The translations under genes were made by a program, and so were the position numbers. This document shows positions 36,760 to 45,646 of a stretch of DNA of 64,000 nucleotides, piece after piece. The first letter of the stretch is position 1. Each line of letters opens with the position of its first letter. The notes below the pieces were generated by a model. It was not told the DNA's origin. It saw only the letters and a list, made by a program, of their open reading frames with translations, and ran no database searches. The stretch spans positions 265,828 to 329,827 of the forward strand of contig NZ_JAAGWF010000002.1 of assembly GCF_010686765.1 (NCBI RefSeq), read 5' to 3'. This stretch comes from Geodermatophilus sabuli (lineage in GTDB: Bacteria; Actinomycetota; Actinomycetes; Mycobacteriales; Geodermatophilaceae).

Positions 36760-38205
36760 ATGGCCCTGGAAGGCCTCAAGACCCGCAAGCCCACCGGCCG
36801 CGTCCCGTGGCCCTGCGTCCTCCTCGAGGGCGAGGAGAAGGCAGGGAAGAGCTGGGCACTGGCCCAGTTCAGCGCCAGCAAGCGGATCGGCGCGCTGTAC
36901 TGGATCGACCTCAACGAGGGCGCCGGTGACGAGTACGGCGCCATCTCCGGCGCGAACTACCAGCTGATCGAGCACGACGGCTCCTACGCCCAGGTGCTCG
37001 CCGCCGTGCAGGCCGTCAAGGCCGAGGCACGCCGCGCGGCCGACGCCGGCGAGCCGCCGGTGGTGCTCGGCATCGACACCGGCTCGGCGGTCTGGGACGG
37101 CCTCAAGGACTGGGCGAGCGCCCGCGCCGCGAAGTCGGCCCGCAACCGCGAGCTGCTCAAGCGCGACCCCGACGCCGAGGTCGTCATCAGCCAGAACCTG
37201 TGGAACGACGCCGGCGCCCGCTGGCGCAAGCTGCAGACCGAGCTGCTCACCTTCCCCGGCATCGTGGTGGTGACCGCCCGTGGCAAGGAGGTCACCGAGG
37301 TCGACGCCAACGGCCGGCCGATCGAGGGGCAGAAGACCTGGTCGGTGCAGACCCACCGGGAGTTCCCCTACGCGGCCACCGTCTGGGTCCGGCTGCGCCG
37401 CGGGCGCCGCCCGCTGATCGTCGGTGCGCGCAGCGTGCACGTGGGCATCAAGCCGAAGGACGACCCGGCCAAGGAGGTCACGGACGAGGCCGCCGACGGC
37501 CGGCTGCTCGAGTGGCTGGTCTTCGACGCCCTTAAGTGCGACCCCGGCACCGCGCACGTCCGGGACCTCGTCCCCTTCCACGGCGGCGGCCTGCTCGAGC
37601 ACGAGCGCACCGAGGAGGCCCGGACCGGCCGGCGGAGCGAGCCGGACGTCGCCGACCTGGTCGGCCGGATCCAGGACGCCGAGGACGACGACGACCTGCG
37701 CGAGGTGTGGGCCGCGGCCAACCGCAGCGCGCTGCTGCAGGTCGAGGTCCCCACCCCGGGCGGCTCGTACACCGTCGCAGAACTGGTGGAGGCCCGGCAC
37801 CAGGAGTTCCTCGAGGCGTCGGTGAAGGCCCATCCCGCCGGTCGGCGCAGGGCCGGCGCAGCCGCGACGCCGCCTGCGCCGACGACCCCCGCCGCGGTCG
37901 TGGAGGCGGCCCGCGCCGCCGCGGCGACGGCTCGAGCGGCGACCGGGGGCGAGGTGGCGGCGACCAACCCGCTGCTGGAGGCCTCGCCGACCCCGGACGA
38001 CGCCCAGGAGCGCCGGCTCACCGCAGCCCGCCGCGGCGTGCTCGCCAGCCTGGAGTCCCTGGGGGTGCCCGATGAGCAGATCGCCGAGCGGTTCGGCCGG
38101 CCCGTCGAGCACGTGGCCACCAAGCGGTTGACCGCTCTGGTCCGCGAGGTGATCGCCACCCAGCGGGCCGGTCGGGCGGTGGGGCAGCAGGAGATCCCCG
38201 CGTGA
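36760..38205 (+). CDS. RecA-fold ATPase, Sak4/AAA_24-like
   Basis: A 481-residue protein. Residues 18-270 are a RecA-like NTPase with Walker A LEGEEKAGKSWA (22-33) and Walker B VVLGIDTGSAVWDGL. This type occurs in phage recombination modules (Sak4-like, AAA_24). The second half is an Ala/Arg-rich linker plus a small C-terminal helical domain (LGVPDEQIAERFGRPVEHVA). AAGGAG precedes the ATG at 36760. The nuclease gene overlaps its stop, so the pair is coupled. A role in strand annealing or recombination is inferred from fold and neighbours. Confidence 0.8.
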   Translation: MALEGLKTRKPTGRVPWPCVLLEGEEKAGKSWALAQFSASKRIGALYWIDLNEGAGDEYGAISGANYQLIEHDGSYAQVLAAVQAVKAEARRAADAGEPPVVLGIDTGSAVWDGLKDWASARAAKSARNRELLKRDPDAEVVISQNLWNDAGARWRKLQTELLTFPGIVVVTARGKEVTEVDANGRPIEGQKTWSVQTHREFPYAATVWVRLRRGRRPLIVGARSVHVGIKPKDDPAKEVTDEAADGRLLEWLVFDALKCDPGTAHVRDLVPFHGGGLLEHERTEEARTGRRSEPDVADLVGRIQDAEDDDDLREVWAAANRSALLQVEVPTPGGSYTVAELVEARHQEFLEASVKAHPAGRRRAGAAATPPAPTTPAAVVEAARAAAATARAATGGEVAATNPLLEASPTPDDAQERRLTAARRGVLASLESLGVPDEQIAERFGRPVEHVATKRLTALVREVIATQRAGRAVGQQEIPA

Positions 38206-39269
38206 CCGCGGTCCTGCCGGCCCGGCCGAGCGTCGCGGAGCGGCGGACGGCCCCCAGCCTGTCTGCGGCGGTCCGTGACCTCGACCGCCGCCGGGCCCGC
38301 TCCCGGCAGCGGATGATCGGCGCCTCCGAGCTCGGCGAGTGCCGGCGCCGGGCGGCCTACCGGGTCGCTCGGCGCCGGCCCACCAACACCCGCACCGGGC
38401 TGCAGGCGTTCCTCGGCACCGAGCTGCACCGCGGGGTGCTGCGCACCCTGCGCCGCCAGTACGGCGGGCTGACCGAGGTCGGGCTCCAGGGTGAGCAGGT
38501 CAAGGGCCGCTGTGACTGGTGGCACGACAGGGTGGTGGAGGACCTCAAGACCACGTCCCGGTTCGGTTTCGAGCGGGTCCTCACCCGTGGGGTGCCCGTC
38601 AAGCACTGGTTCCAGGTCGCGGTCTACGCCTGGCTGCTGCGCACCGGGCAGACCCACGACCGTCGGCTGGCGGCGGGCACGGCCCAGGACGTGGAGGGGC
38701 TGCGCATCCGCTACCTGTCCCGTGACTCGGGCGAGGACGTCGTCTTCGAGACCGACCACGACCCGGCGCTGGCCGCGGAGGCCGTGCTCTGGCTCACCGA
38801 CGTCTACGCCACCGTGGAGGACGAGGGGGTCGACGCCGTTCCCCGTGACGGGTTCGGGCCGGGCGTGGACACCATGTGCGACTGGTGCCCGTTCCTCGAC
38901 CTCTGCTGGGGGCCGCCGGTGGACCCGGTGACCGAAGGTGACGTCTCCCGCCAGTCGCGCCTGACGGTCGACCACGGGGACTACGTCGAGGCCGTCCACG
39001 ACTACGACGCCTGGCGGTCGGCGGAGAACGAGGCCAAGCGCCACAAGGAGTACGCGCGGGAACGGCTGCGGGGGAGGTCCGGCCCGGCGGACGACCTGTT
39101 CTGCGAGTGGTCCGGCGGCGGCCTGCGCACCCAGGTCGACAAGGACGCGGCGGTCGAGCGGCTGGCCGAGCTCGGGGAGGTCGTGCCCACCCGGAGGATC
39201 CGCAGCCCGCAGACGATCCGGGTCACGCGGAACGGCAGCCGTCCGGAGCGTGTCGAGGGGGCGGCATGA
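38202..39269 (+). CDS. PD-(D/E)XK nuclease with Fe-S cysteines (Cas4/RecB-like)
   Basis: A 355-residue nuclease. Cys47 (LGECRRRAAY) plus a C-x2-C-x5-C cluster near residue 226 (CDWCPFLDLC) fit the Fe-S site of Cas4/AddB-like enzymes. Active-site landmarks are His76 (ELHRG), Asp105 (GRCDWW), Asp114-Leu-Lys116 (VVEDLKTTS) and QVAVYAW as motif QxxxY. It would degrade or trim DNA ends. The GTG overlaps the ATPase stop (GTGA), and the small gene that follows overlaps its own stop. No cas genes or CRISPR array are present, so an adaptation role is not supported. Confidence 0.85.
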   Translation: MTAVLPARPSVAERRTAPSLSAAVRDLDRRRARSRQRMIGASELGECRRRAAYRVARRRPTNTRTGLQAFLGTELHRGVLRTLRRQYGGLTEVGLQGEQVKGRCDWWHDRVVEDLKTTSRFGFERVLTRGVPVKHWFQVAVYAWLLRTGQTHDRRLAAGTAQDVEGLRIRYLSRDSGEDVVFETDHDPALAAEAVLWLTDVYATVEDEGVDAVPRDGFGPGVDTMCDWCPFLDLCWGPPVDPVTEGDVSRQSRLTVDHGDYVEAVHDYDAWRSAENEAKRHKEYARERLRGRSGPADDLFCEWSGGGLRTQVDKDAAVERLAELGEVVPTRRIRSPQTIRVTRNGSRPERVEGAA

Positions 39270-39538
39270 CCACCGTCTCGACGAGCCGGCTGGCCGCGGG
39301 GGAGTCGGTCCTCACCGGCGACGTCGTCGGCACCGACTTCGGTCTGCCCCTGGTCCGGCCGACCAGGACCGGACGGGGCAGCCGGGTCCGGGTCGTGCGC
39401 GCGCGCTGCAGGACCTCCGGGGGAGTCGTCGTGTGGTTCACCGACGGCACCAAGACCCCGCCGCTGCACGGCCGCACGAGCTGGGTCGTGGCCCAGCCGG
39501 GGACCGGGGCGCCCGCTCCCTCCCGCGGCGTGGCATGA
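39266..39538 (+). CDS. Small protein coupled to the Cas4-like nuclease
   Basis: A 90-residue protein whose ATG overlaps the nuclease stop (ATGA). It is beta-rich (GSRVRVVRARCRTSGGVVVWF) and ends Pro/Ala-rich. No family recognised. Tight coupling suggests it works with the nuclease or ATPase. Confidence 0.65.
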   Translation: MTTVSTSRLAAGESVLTGDVVGTDFGLPLVRPTRTGRGSRVRVVRARCRTSGGVVVWFTDGTKTPPLHGRTSWVVAQPGTGAPAPSRGVA

Positions 39539-39584
39539 GGCACGGACCCGTGGCGGCTGTGCCGGACCGGTCGACGCGGAGGCG

Positions 39585-40130
39585 TCAGGACGCCCCCCGG
39601 CGCACCTGCTGCTGGTGCTCGACGGCGGCCTGGAGCTCCTCCAGCGCCGCCTGAGCCTCCATGTCCAGCCCGTCGAAGGTCTCCTCGACCGACTCCAGCC
39701 GCTCGCACCAGGCGCGCAGCTCGTCCGGGTCGGCCAGGTCCGACGGCTGCAGTGCCAGCAGTCCCCGGATGGAGACGTCGGTGGTCGAGAGCACACCGGA
39801 GTCGTCGTCCGGGGACCGTGCCCGCGCCGCCCAGAAGACCTCCGCCCACAGGGTGGCGATGCCGTGGCTGTCGGCCGGTGGGACCGAGACCGGGAACGCC
39901 CGTCGCCGAGCCCGGGCGACCGCCACGAGCCGCAGCGTCAGCAGCTGACGAACCGGTCGGAGGAACCCCGGTGCCAGGGCGACCCGCGCCGACGGCGACG
40001 GGGCGGCGAGCATCCGTTCGCGAGCGGCGGCCACCTGCTCACCCCACCGCTGCGTGTGCTCCCACAGCTCGTAGCCCGTCAGCTCCGCGAGAGCGCTGGG
40101 CACATCGTCAGGGTCGGGCCCGTCGCTCAT
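39585..40130 (-). CDS. Hypothetical helical protein
   Basis: A 181-residue protein that looks all-helical (ELTGYELWEHTQRWGEQV, FLRPVRQLLTLRLVAVARA, ALEELQAAVEHQQQVRRG). The ATG at 40130 was chosen since upstream codons lose protein character. It is convergent with the DNA-processing block. No recognised motif; function unknown. Confidence 0.68.
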   Translation of the reverse strand: MSDGPDPDDVPSALAELTGYELWEHTQRWGEQVAAARERMLAAPSPSARVALAPGFLRPVRQLLTLRLVAVARARRRAFPVSVPPADSHGIATLWAEVFWAARARSPDDDSGVLSTTDVSIRGLLALQPSDLADPDELRAWCERLESVEETFDGLDMEAQAALEELQAAVEHQQQVRRGAS

Positions 40131-40390
40131 GCTGCCGAACGCTAGAGCCCCCTGCCGACAGGTCCCGATCGCCGGTCGGGTCCGGCGCCGATCGGCAGCG
40201 CGCATGGGCACCCGTGCGGTGCTCCAGGACACGACCCGGTCGAGCAGCGCCGTGCGTGCCCGGACGGCGTGGCTGCCGGGCCGGTTCACGCGGTGTTCGC
40301 CTCGACGGCGGCGGGTCGTCCACCCCGACTCGGTGGGCTCGGTCGGGGGCGGACGGCGAGGGTCGTCGTCCGAGCCCCTCGGGAGCCCGC

Positions 40391-41527
40391 ATGTCCCTGC
40401 ACCGCCGACGCGCCTCGACGGCCGCGGCCCTCGTCGTCGTCCCCTTCCTGTTCGCCGGGCCGGCAGCAGGTGCGCCCCCGCAGCCGGACCCAGCGCAGGC
40501 CGGGGAGCTGCTCGTGATCGGCCACCGCGGAGCTTCGGGCTACCGACCCGAGCACACGCTGGCCTCCTACGAGCTCGCCGCCCGCATGGGCGCCGACTAC
40601 GTCGAGCCGGACGTGGTCAGCACGGCCGACGGCGTCCTGGTGACGCGGCACGAGAATGAGATCTCCGGCACGACCGATGTCGCCGATCGCCCCGAGTACG
40701 CCGACCGCCGCCGGACGACGACGGTCGATGGCGTCGAGCTCACCGGGTGGTTCACCGAGGACTTCACCCTCGAGGAGCTGCGCGGCCTTCGCGCGGTGGA
40801 GCGGCTGCCGGACGTGCGGGAGGAGAACACCCTGTACGACGGGCTCTACCAGGTGCCGACGCTCGACGAGGTACTGGAGCTGCGCGAGCGGCTGAGCAAG
40901 GAGCTGCACCGGGAGATCGGCGTCTACATCGAGACCAAGCACCCGACCCATTTCGACGACCTCGGTCTCTCGCTCGAGGAGCCGCTGCTCGAGGACCTGC
41001 GCCAGGCCGGTCTGGACCGCCGGAGGTCGCCGGTCTTCATCCAGTCGTTCGAGACCACGAACCTCAGGGAGCTGGCCGACGCCGGCGTCCGGGTGCCGCT
41101 GGTGCAGCTGCTCTCGGCCACCGGCGCCCCCTACGACCTGGTCGCCGCCGGCGACCCGCGGACGTACGCCGACCTGTCCACAGCGGCCGGCCTCGCCGAG
41201 ATCGCCGAGTACGCGTCGGGAGCCGGTCCGGAGAAGGCGCAGGTCATCCCGCGCGAGCCCGACGGGAGCCTGGGGGAACCGACGTCCTTCGTCGACGACG
41301 CGCACGCCGCGGGCCTGCTGGTGCACCCGTACACGTTCCGCAACGAGAACACGTTCCTGCCCACCGACCTGCGAGAGGGTGCCGCACCCGACGACTACGG
41401 CCGGGCGCTGGAGGAGCAGCTGCTGTACTGGGACACGGGCATCGACGGCATCTTCACCGACGATCCCGACACCGGCGTGGTGTCCCGGGAGCTGTTCCGG
41501 TCAGGCGGCGAGCAAGCCGCCGCCTGA
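40391..41527 (+). CDS. Secreted glycerophosphodiester phosphodiesterase
   Basis: A 378-residue protein with an N-terminal signal peptide (basic start, hydrophobic AAALVVVPFLFAGPAAG, likely cut near AGA-PP). The GDPD core opens with IGHRGASGYRPEHTLASYEL and has YVEPDVVSTADGVLV, giving the catalytic His and metal-binding Glu/Asp; VYIETKHP and GIFTDDP close the barrel. It hydrolyses glycerophosphodiesters outside the membrane to glycerol-3-phosphate. GGGAG precedes the ATG at 40391. Confidence 0.92.
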   Translation: MSLHRRRASTAAALVVVPFLFAGPAAGAPPQPDPAQAGELLVIGHRGASGYRPEHTLASYELAARMGADYVEPDVVSTADGVLVTRHENEISGTTDVADRPEYADRRRTTTVDGVELTGWFTEDFTLEELRGLRAVERLPDVREENTLYDGLYQVPTLDEVLELRERLSKELHREIGVYIETKHPTHFDDLGLSLEEPLLEDLRQAGLDRRRSPVFIQSFETTNLRELADAGVRVPLVQLLSATGAPYDLVAAGDPRTYADLSTAAGLAEIAEYASGAGPEKAQVIPREPDGSLGEPTSFVDDAHAAGLLVHPYTFRNENTFLPTDLREGAAPDDYGRALEEQLLYWDTGIDGIFTDDPDTGVVSRELFRSGGEQAAA

Positions 41528-41650
41528 CGTTCGTGGGGACGGGCATGCCCCGCGGGTGGTCCCGGTCGTTGACTCGTCGTCGGAGAACTTCCCCGGATCG
41601 TCGGTGAGCGTCCGGCCCCCCGCTGCCTACGGTCGTCGAGTCGGTGCCCG

Positions 41651-41815
41651 GCGGGTCAGCTCGCGCACGGGCGGTTCGCCGCGGACGAGATCATCGTGTC
41701 CACGCTGCCGCGGGGGATCCCCCGGTGGCTGCGCGGGGACCTGCCGCGCGGGGTCGAACGCTCCCTCGGGCGGCCCATGACCCACCTCGTCGGGGATCCG
41801 GGCACCGCCGGCTGA
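41651..41815 (+). pseudogene. C-terminal remnant of a universal-stress-like protein
   Basis: An open stretch without a start reads GRFAADEIIVSTLPRGIPRW, then LRGDLPRGVERSLGRPMTHLV and a TGA at 41813. It resembles the end of Usp-like domains (DEIIISTxPPGxSxWL). No N-terminal half is found upstream, so this looks like a decayed gene end. Confidence 0.5.
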
Positions 41816-41872
41816 CCGCCGTCGCGGGTCGCGCGAGGGACCCCGCGACGGTTTCACCACCTGCTGCTGCCC

Positions 41873-42391
41873 GTGGCCGAGGCGGATGCCAGCCCGTCCG
41901 GCGGCGCCGCAGCCGGCTCGAGTTCCACGCGACCTCCCGCTCCGGCCGCTGCCTCCCCCTCTGCCGTTCACGTGCGCGGCCGAGGCTGGCTCGGGCGGAT
42001 CCCGGGCGGGAGGAGATCAGCGGTGGAGGTCTTCCTCGGCGCGGTCCACCTGCTCGTGGCAGCGGCGCTGGCGCTCGCGGCCGGTCAGCTGATGAGCCCC
42101 CGGGGTCCGGGCCGGAGGGTGAGCCGACACCAGGACGGACGACGGGGCGATGACGCCGCCATCAGGGGTCTGTCACTGACCTGGCTGGCGGTGGCCGCCG
42201 GCACCACGGGAGCGGCCTGGCTCAGCACGGGGGAGGTCTCCGTCCGTGGGCTGAGCCCGTTCGTGGTGGCCGTCGTGCTCGTGCTCGGTCCGGTCGCCGT
42301 CACGGCCCGCCGTCGTGGCGGGGCCGGCAGCGTCCCGCACGCGAGGGCGACGGCGCAGGATCCGGCCGACGGACCTGCTGGTCAGGGATGA
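41873..42391 (+). CDS. Small membrane protein
   Basis: A 172-residue product with a Pro/Ala/Ser-rich N-terminus and three probable transmembrane segments (AVEVFLGAVHLLVAAALAL; LTWLAVAAGTTGAAWL; SPFVVAVVLVLGPVAVTA). The GTG at 41873 is the longest start; one nearer the first helix is possible. Its end overlaps the convergent small gene by 10 bp. No family recognised. Confidence 0.52.
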   Translation: MAEADASPSGGAAAGSSSTRPPAPAAASPSAVHVRGRGWLGRIPGGRRSAVEVFLGAVHLLVAAALALAAGQLMSPRGPGRRVSRHQDGRRGDDAAIRGLSLTWLAVAAGTTGAAWLSTGEVSVRGLSPFVVAVVLVLGPVAVTARRRGGAGSVPHARATAQDPADGPAGQG

Positions 42392-42639
42392 CGGTCCTGC
42401 GGCGCAGGCTGGTCCCCGACGAGGACCGACGAGCCGTCGCAGACGTCGACCCGATGACCGAGCAGGGCGGCGGTGATGACGGCGGTCTCCTCACCGATGC
42501 TGCACCATCCACACGCGCACTCCGCGTACAGGGTGCCAGGCCGGACGTCGGCGACCCACGGGTCCACCGGCTGCCCGTCGAGCGGATGTTCCAGCCTGAC
42601 GACTCGGTGCTCCCGCCGCGGCGACTGGATGGTGCTCAC
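42382..42639 (-). CDS. Hypothetical small cysteine-containing protein
   Basis: An 85-residue product with a LYAECACGWCSIGEE stretch whose three cysteines could bind metal, followed by AVITAALLGHRVDVCDG. The GTG at 42639 is the probable start; the ribosome site is poor. Function unknown. Confidence 0.52.
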   Translation of the reverse strand: MSTIQSPRREHRVVRLEHPLDGQPVDPWVADVRPGTLYAECACGWCSIGEETAVITAALLGHRVDVCDGSSVLVGDQPAPQDRHP

Positions 42640-42971
42640 GGCATGAGGATGGCGCACGCCGCGCGGCGCGCTGCAGGCGGTGTGCGGAGCCGAGGTCATC
42701 AGCTGCTCGCCCCCTCACCTGGCCACCGCGGCGTGGCGAGCTGAGGTGTCAGAGCCTGACGACCCGTGGAGAGGGGCTCGGTCGGCGGATGACCGGCTCG
42801 TCGATGGCGCACGGTGACCGACGTCGAGGCACGCGAGGTGGCTCCCGCCTCGGATGTGCCTCCGTGCCTCGTGTTCGGCGCGCCCTCGCCGGCTGTGCCG
42901 CCAGGGCCCGCTCGCCGTTCACGTACAGCGCGAACGCTGGGGACCCCAAGGACCGAGCACAGGAGGACCAC

Positions 42972-43478
42972 ATGACCGGACCGACCAAGACCACCAAGCC
43001 GACCTCCCCGGACCCCACCGCGACCGACGTGCCCGACCACGCGCCGGCCACGTCCACCGATCCCTCGGACCGCGAGATCCACGAGCTCGCCCGGACCCAG
43101 GAGGACGTCACCGAGCGCGCGCGGCGTGTCGTCGCCGGCGAGCTGCTGGCCGCGGCGTCGAACGGGCACCGGGACGACGAGCGCGCCGAGCGGCTGGTCG
43201 AGTCGGTGCGTGCCGACCTGCTGGCCGAGCTGCGGACCCAGGAGCAGGAGCGGGCCCGGCGGGAGCTGGCCGACGCCGCCCGCAGCGGTGAGGACGCCGT
43301 GGTGGGCGCGGTCCAGGGCGTCACGACGATCGTCCGCAGCATCGTGCCGGCGGCGCTGGTGCGGCCCCAGGACGTCATCGAGGCGACGTTCGCCCTCGCC
43401 GACCAGGGGCTGCGGGTCGGGCGGCGGTTGGCCCTCACGGTGACCTCCGGCGTCCGGAGCCTGACGCTCGCCGCCTGA
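42972..43478 (+). CDS. Phasin-like hypothetical protein
   Basis: A 168-residue protein: a disordered Thr/Pro/Asp-rich start, a charged helix (TERARRVVAGELLAAAS, AELRTQEQERARRELADAA) and an amphipathic C-terminal half (VGAVQGVTTIVRSIVPAAL). The pattern resembles phasins or granule-binding proteins. AGGAGG lies just before the ATG at 42972. A strong hairpin terminator follows, then a CYTH-CHAD gene; CHAD proteins bind polyphosphate granules, so a granule link is possible but unproven. Confidence 0.68.
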   Translation: MTGPTKTTKPTSPDPTATDVPDHAPATSTDPSDREIHELARTQEDVTERARRVVAGELLAAASNGHRDDERAERLVESVRADLLAELRTQEQERARRELADAARSGEDAVVGAVQGVTTIVRSIVPAALVRPQDVIEATFALADQGLRVGRRLALTVTSGVRSLTLAA

Positions 43479-43483
43479 TCCGT

Positions 43484-43523
43484 GCGCCGGGGCAGCGGTC
43501 GTGATCGGCTGCTGCCCCGGCGC
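43484..43523 (+). terminator. Hairpin terminator
   Basis: GCGCCGGGGCAGC and its exact reverse complement, separated by 14 nt, start 5 nt after the stop of the phasin-like gene. A perfect 13-bp GC stem with no T run, likely an intrinsic terminator or pause site. Confidence 0.62.
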
Positions 43524-43660
43524 TCAGGGGTGCATCGACGGAGACGCCCGAGGCGGCCGTCGGTCCGGTGGCCGGCCGGCGGTGGCCGGCAGCAGCCCCG
43601 CCGGGCCGGCACGCTGACCTGCGGGGGAGCTCGTTCACCTTCGTGAGGTACACCTGCTGG

Positions 43661-45259
43661 ATGCCTGCCGTTCACCTGGAAGTCGAGAAGAAGTACGCCG
43701 CCGACGATGCCTTCGAGCTGCCGTCCCTGACCGAGCTGGTGCGGGGAGCCTCGGCCGAGGGCGCCGGCGCCGATGGGCTCATCCCGCTCGCCGAGGGTGA
43801 CTCCGTGCAGCAGCGGCTGACGGCGACCTACTTCGACACCGATGACCTCCGGCTGGCGGCGGCCGGGCTGACGCTGCGCCGGCGCACCGGCGGGGACGAC
43901 GCCGGGTGGCATCTCAAGGTCCCTGCCGGGCGCGATGCCCGGTCTGAGGTGCGCCTCCCGGCCGGCCGCGCCGCCCGCACGGTGCCCTCCTCGCTGCGCA
44001 ACCTGGTGTGGATCCACAGCCGTGGCGCTGCTCTGGTCCCGGTTGCCGAGATCGTCACCCAGCGCACGGTCCGGCGTCTGGTCGACCCCACCGGGCAGGT
44101 CCTGGCGGAGATCGCCGACGACCGGGTCACCGCGCGGCGGCTGCTGCCGTCGGAGGGCAGCGGCGACGCGGCCGGGGCGCCGACGTCGTGGCGCGAGATC
44201 GAGGTGGAACTGGTCGGCGGCCACGCCGAGCTGCTCGACGGCGTCGACGCCAGGCTGCGAGCCGAGGGCCTGCGCGCGGCCGGTGCGGCCTCGAAGCTCG
44301 CGCAGCTGCTCGGGACGGACGGCGTCGGGACCGAGGGAGCGCGCCCGCGGACGGGGAAGGCGGCGAAGCTGACCGCCAAGACGTCTGCGGGGGAGGTCCT
44401 GCTCGCCCACCTGCGCGAGCAGGTCGCGCAGGTGCGGGCCCAGGACCTGCCGGTCCGGCTGGACGCCCCCGACGCCGTCCACAAGATGCGCGTGGCCACT
44501 CGACGTCTGCGCAGCGCGCTCACCACCTTCAAGCCGCTGGTCGCCGCGGACGTCGCCAAGCCACTGCGGGCGGAGTTGAAGTGGCTCGCCGGCGAGCTCG
44601 GCGCCGCCCGCGACGCCGAGGTGATGCGCGACCGGGTGGCCGCGGCCGTCCGGAGCGAGGCGGACGGCGTCGAGCGCGGCCCGGCGGCCGCCATCGCCGG
44701 CCAGGAACTGGGGGAGGCCTACCGCAGCGCCCACGACCGGGTGCTCGCCGAGCTCGACGGCGACCGCTACCACCGGCTCATCGCCACGCTGGAGGAGCTC
44801 GTCGACTCTCCGCCGCTCACCGAGCGCGCGTCCGCGCCGGCGGGCACGGTCCTGCCGCGGCTGGTCGCGCGCAGTTTCGCCGTGGTGCGCAGCCTGGTGG
44901 AGGACGCCGCGGCCCGTCCGGACGGTGACGAGCGCGAGGAGCTGCTGCACGACGCTCGCAAGGCGGCCAAGGCCTCCCGGTACGCCGCCGAGTCCGTCGA
45001 CCGGGTCTTCGGCCAGGACGCGACCGCCTTCGCGGAGGCGATGGAGGCGGTCCAGGAGACGCTGGGGGAGCACCAGGACTCCGTCCTCACCCGGCAGCGG
45101 CTCCACGACCTGGCGCTGCACACGCCCTCGACCCGAGCCGCCTTCCTCTACGGCCGCCTCCACGCCCTCGAGGAAGCGCGCGCCGCCCAGTCCCAGCAGC
45201 ACTTCGACGATGCCTGGAAGGCCGCCCGCCGCAAGGCCCTGCACCGCTGGCTGCGCTGA
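43661..45259 (+). CDS. CYTH and CHAD domain protein
   Basis: A 532-residue fusion. The CYTH domain (residues 1-220) begins with HLEVEKKYA, the ExExK triphosphate-tunnel signature, and continues with LTLRRRTGGDD and WHLKVP. The CHAD domain (about 255-520) is helical with conserved His/Arg blocks (VHKMRVATRRLRSAL; LHDARKAAKASRYAAE) that bind polyphosphate. CYTH enzymes hydrolyse triphosphate or polyphosphate chains. ATG at 43661. Other genes of phosphate metabolism are not adjacent, apart from the GDPD gene 2 kb away. Confidence 0.92.
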   Translation: MPAVHLEVEKKYAADDAFELPSLTELVRGASAEGAGADGLIPLAEGDSVQQRLTATYFDTDDLRLAAAGLTLRRRTGGDDAGWHLKVPAGRDARSEVRLPAGRAARTVPSSLRNLVWIHSRGAALVPVAEIVTQRTVRRLVDPTGQVLAEIADDRVTARRLLPSEGSGDAAGAPTSWREIEVELVGGHAELLDGVDARLRAEGLRAAGAASKLAQLLGTDGVGTEGARPRTGKAAKLTAKTSAGEVLLAHLREQVAQVRAQDLPVRLDAPDAVHKMRVATRRLRSALTTFKPLVAADVAKPLRAELKWLAGELGAARDAEVMRDRVAAAVRSEADGVERGPAAAIAGQELGEAYRSAHDRVLAELDGDRYHRLIATLEELVDSPPLTERASAPAGTVLPRLVARSFAVVRSLVEDAAARPDGDEREELLHDARKAAKASRYAAESVDRVFGQDATAFAEAMEAVQETLGEHQDSVLTRQRLHDLALHTPSTRAAFLYGRLHALEEARAAQSQQHFDDAWKAARRKALHRWLR

Positions 45260-45485
45260 AGGCCCGACCGGCGGCCCCTACAGCAACGCGGGCCGTGCGG
45301 GAGCGACCGTCGACGGACCGCGGTGGGAGCCTCGCACCACTGACCAGCGCAAACGGCACTGCCGGGAACAAGGGCGATGCCGCGGACGTGACTGGGAGTC
45401 CAGCGGACGGAGCCAGCTCACCGGTCCCGTGACGCTGCGGGCGCTCGACGCACAGCCCGACGATTCCCGGGTCTTCCCCTCTGAT

Positions 45486-45512
45486 TGTCACAGACGGCTT
45501 GCCTGTGTCGTC
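45486..45512 (+). promoter_or_regulatory. ECF41-type promoter upstream of the NDH-2 gene
   Basis: TGTCACA, exactly 16 nt, then CGTC. This matches the consensus known for ECF41 sigma factors, two of which are encoded in this window. It is 135 bp upstream of the NDH-2 start, in a 387-bp gene-free stretch that otherwise shows nothing. Confidence 0.72.
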
Positions 45513-45646
45513 TCGGGTGTGGAGCAGCCGCGCGAACCCGCTCGGTGACCATGGAACGTGAGACGCGAGGTGGACCGGACCCGCCGTCATCCCGGAGACC
45601 GAGACACCTGCGAACGCTTCATCCCCCATCAGCATCCGGAGGGGCA

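Noticed and set aside
38202..39269. CRISPR adaptation nuclease (cas4)
   Set aside because: Fe-S nuclease features fit Cas4-like proteins broadly, but there is no CRISPR array or cas1/cas2 in the window.
33739..39538. Prophage call for the SSB/helicase/ATPase/nuclease block
   Set aside because: No capsid, terminase, portal, lysis or integrase gene nearby and base composition looks like the neighbours.
42749..45244. An 831-codon minus-strand frame opposite the CYTH-CHAD gene
   Set aside because: Antisense to a gene with clear CYTH and CHAD motifs; no domain in the minus frame.
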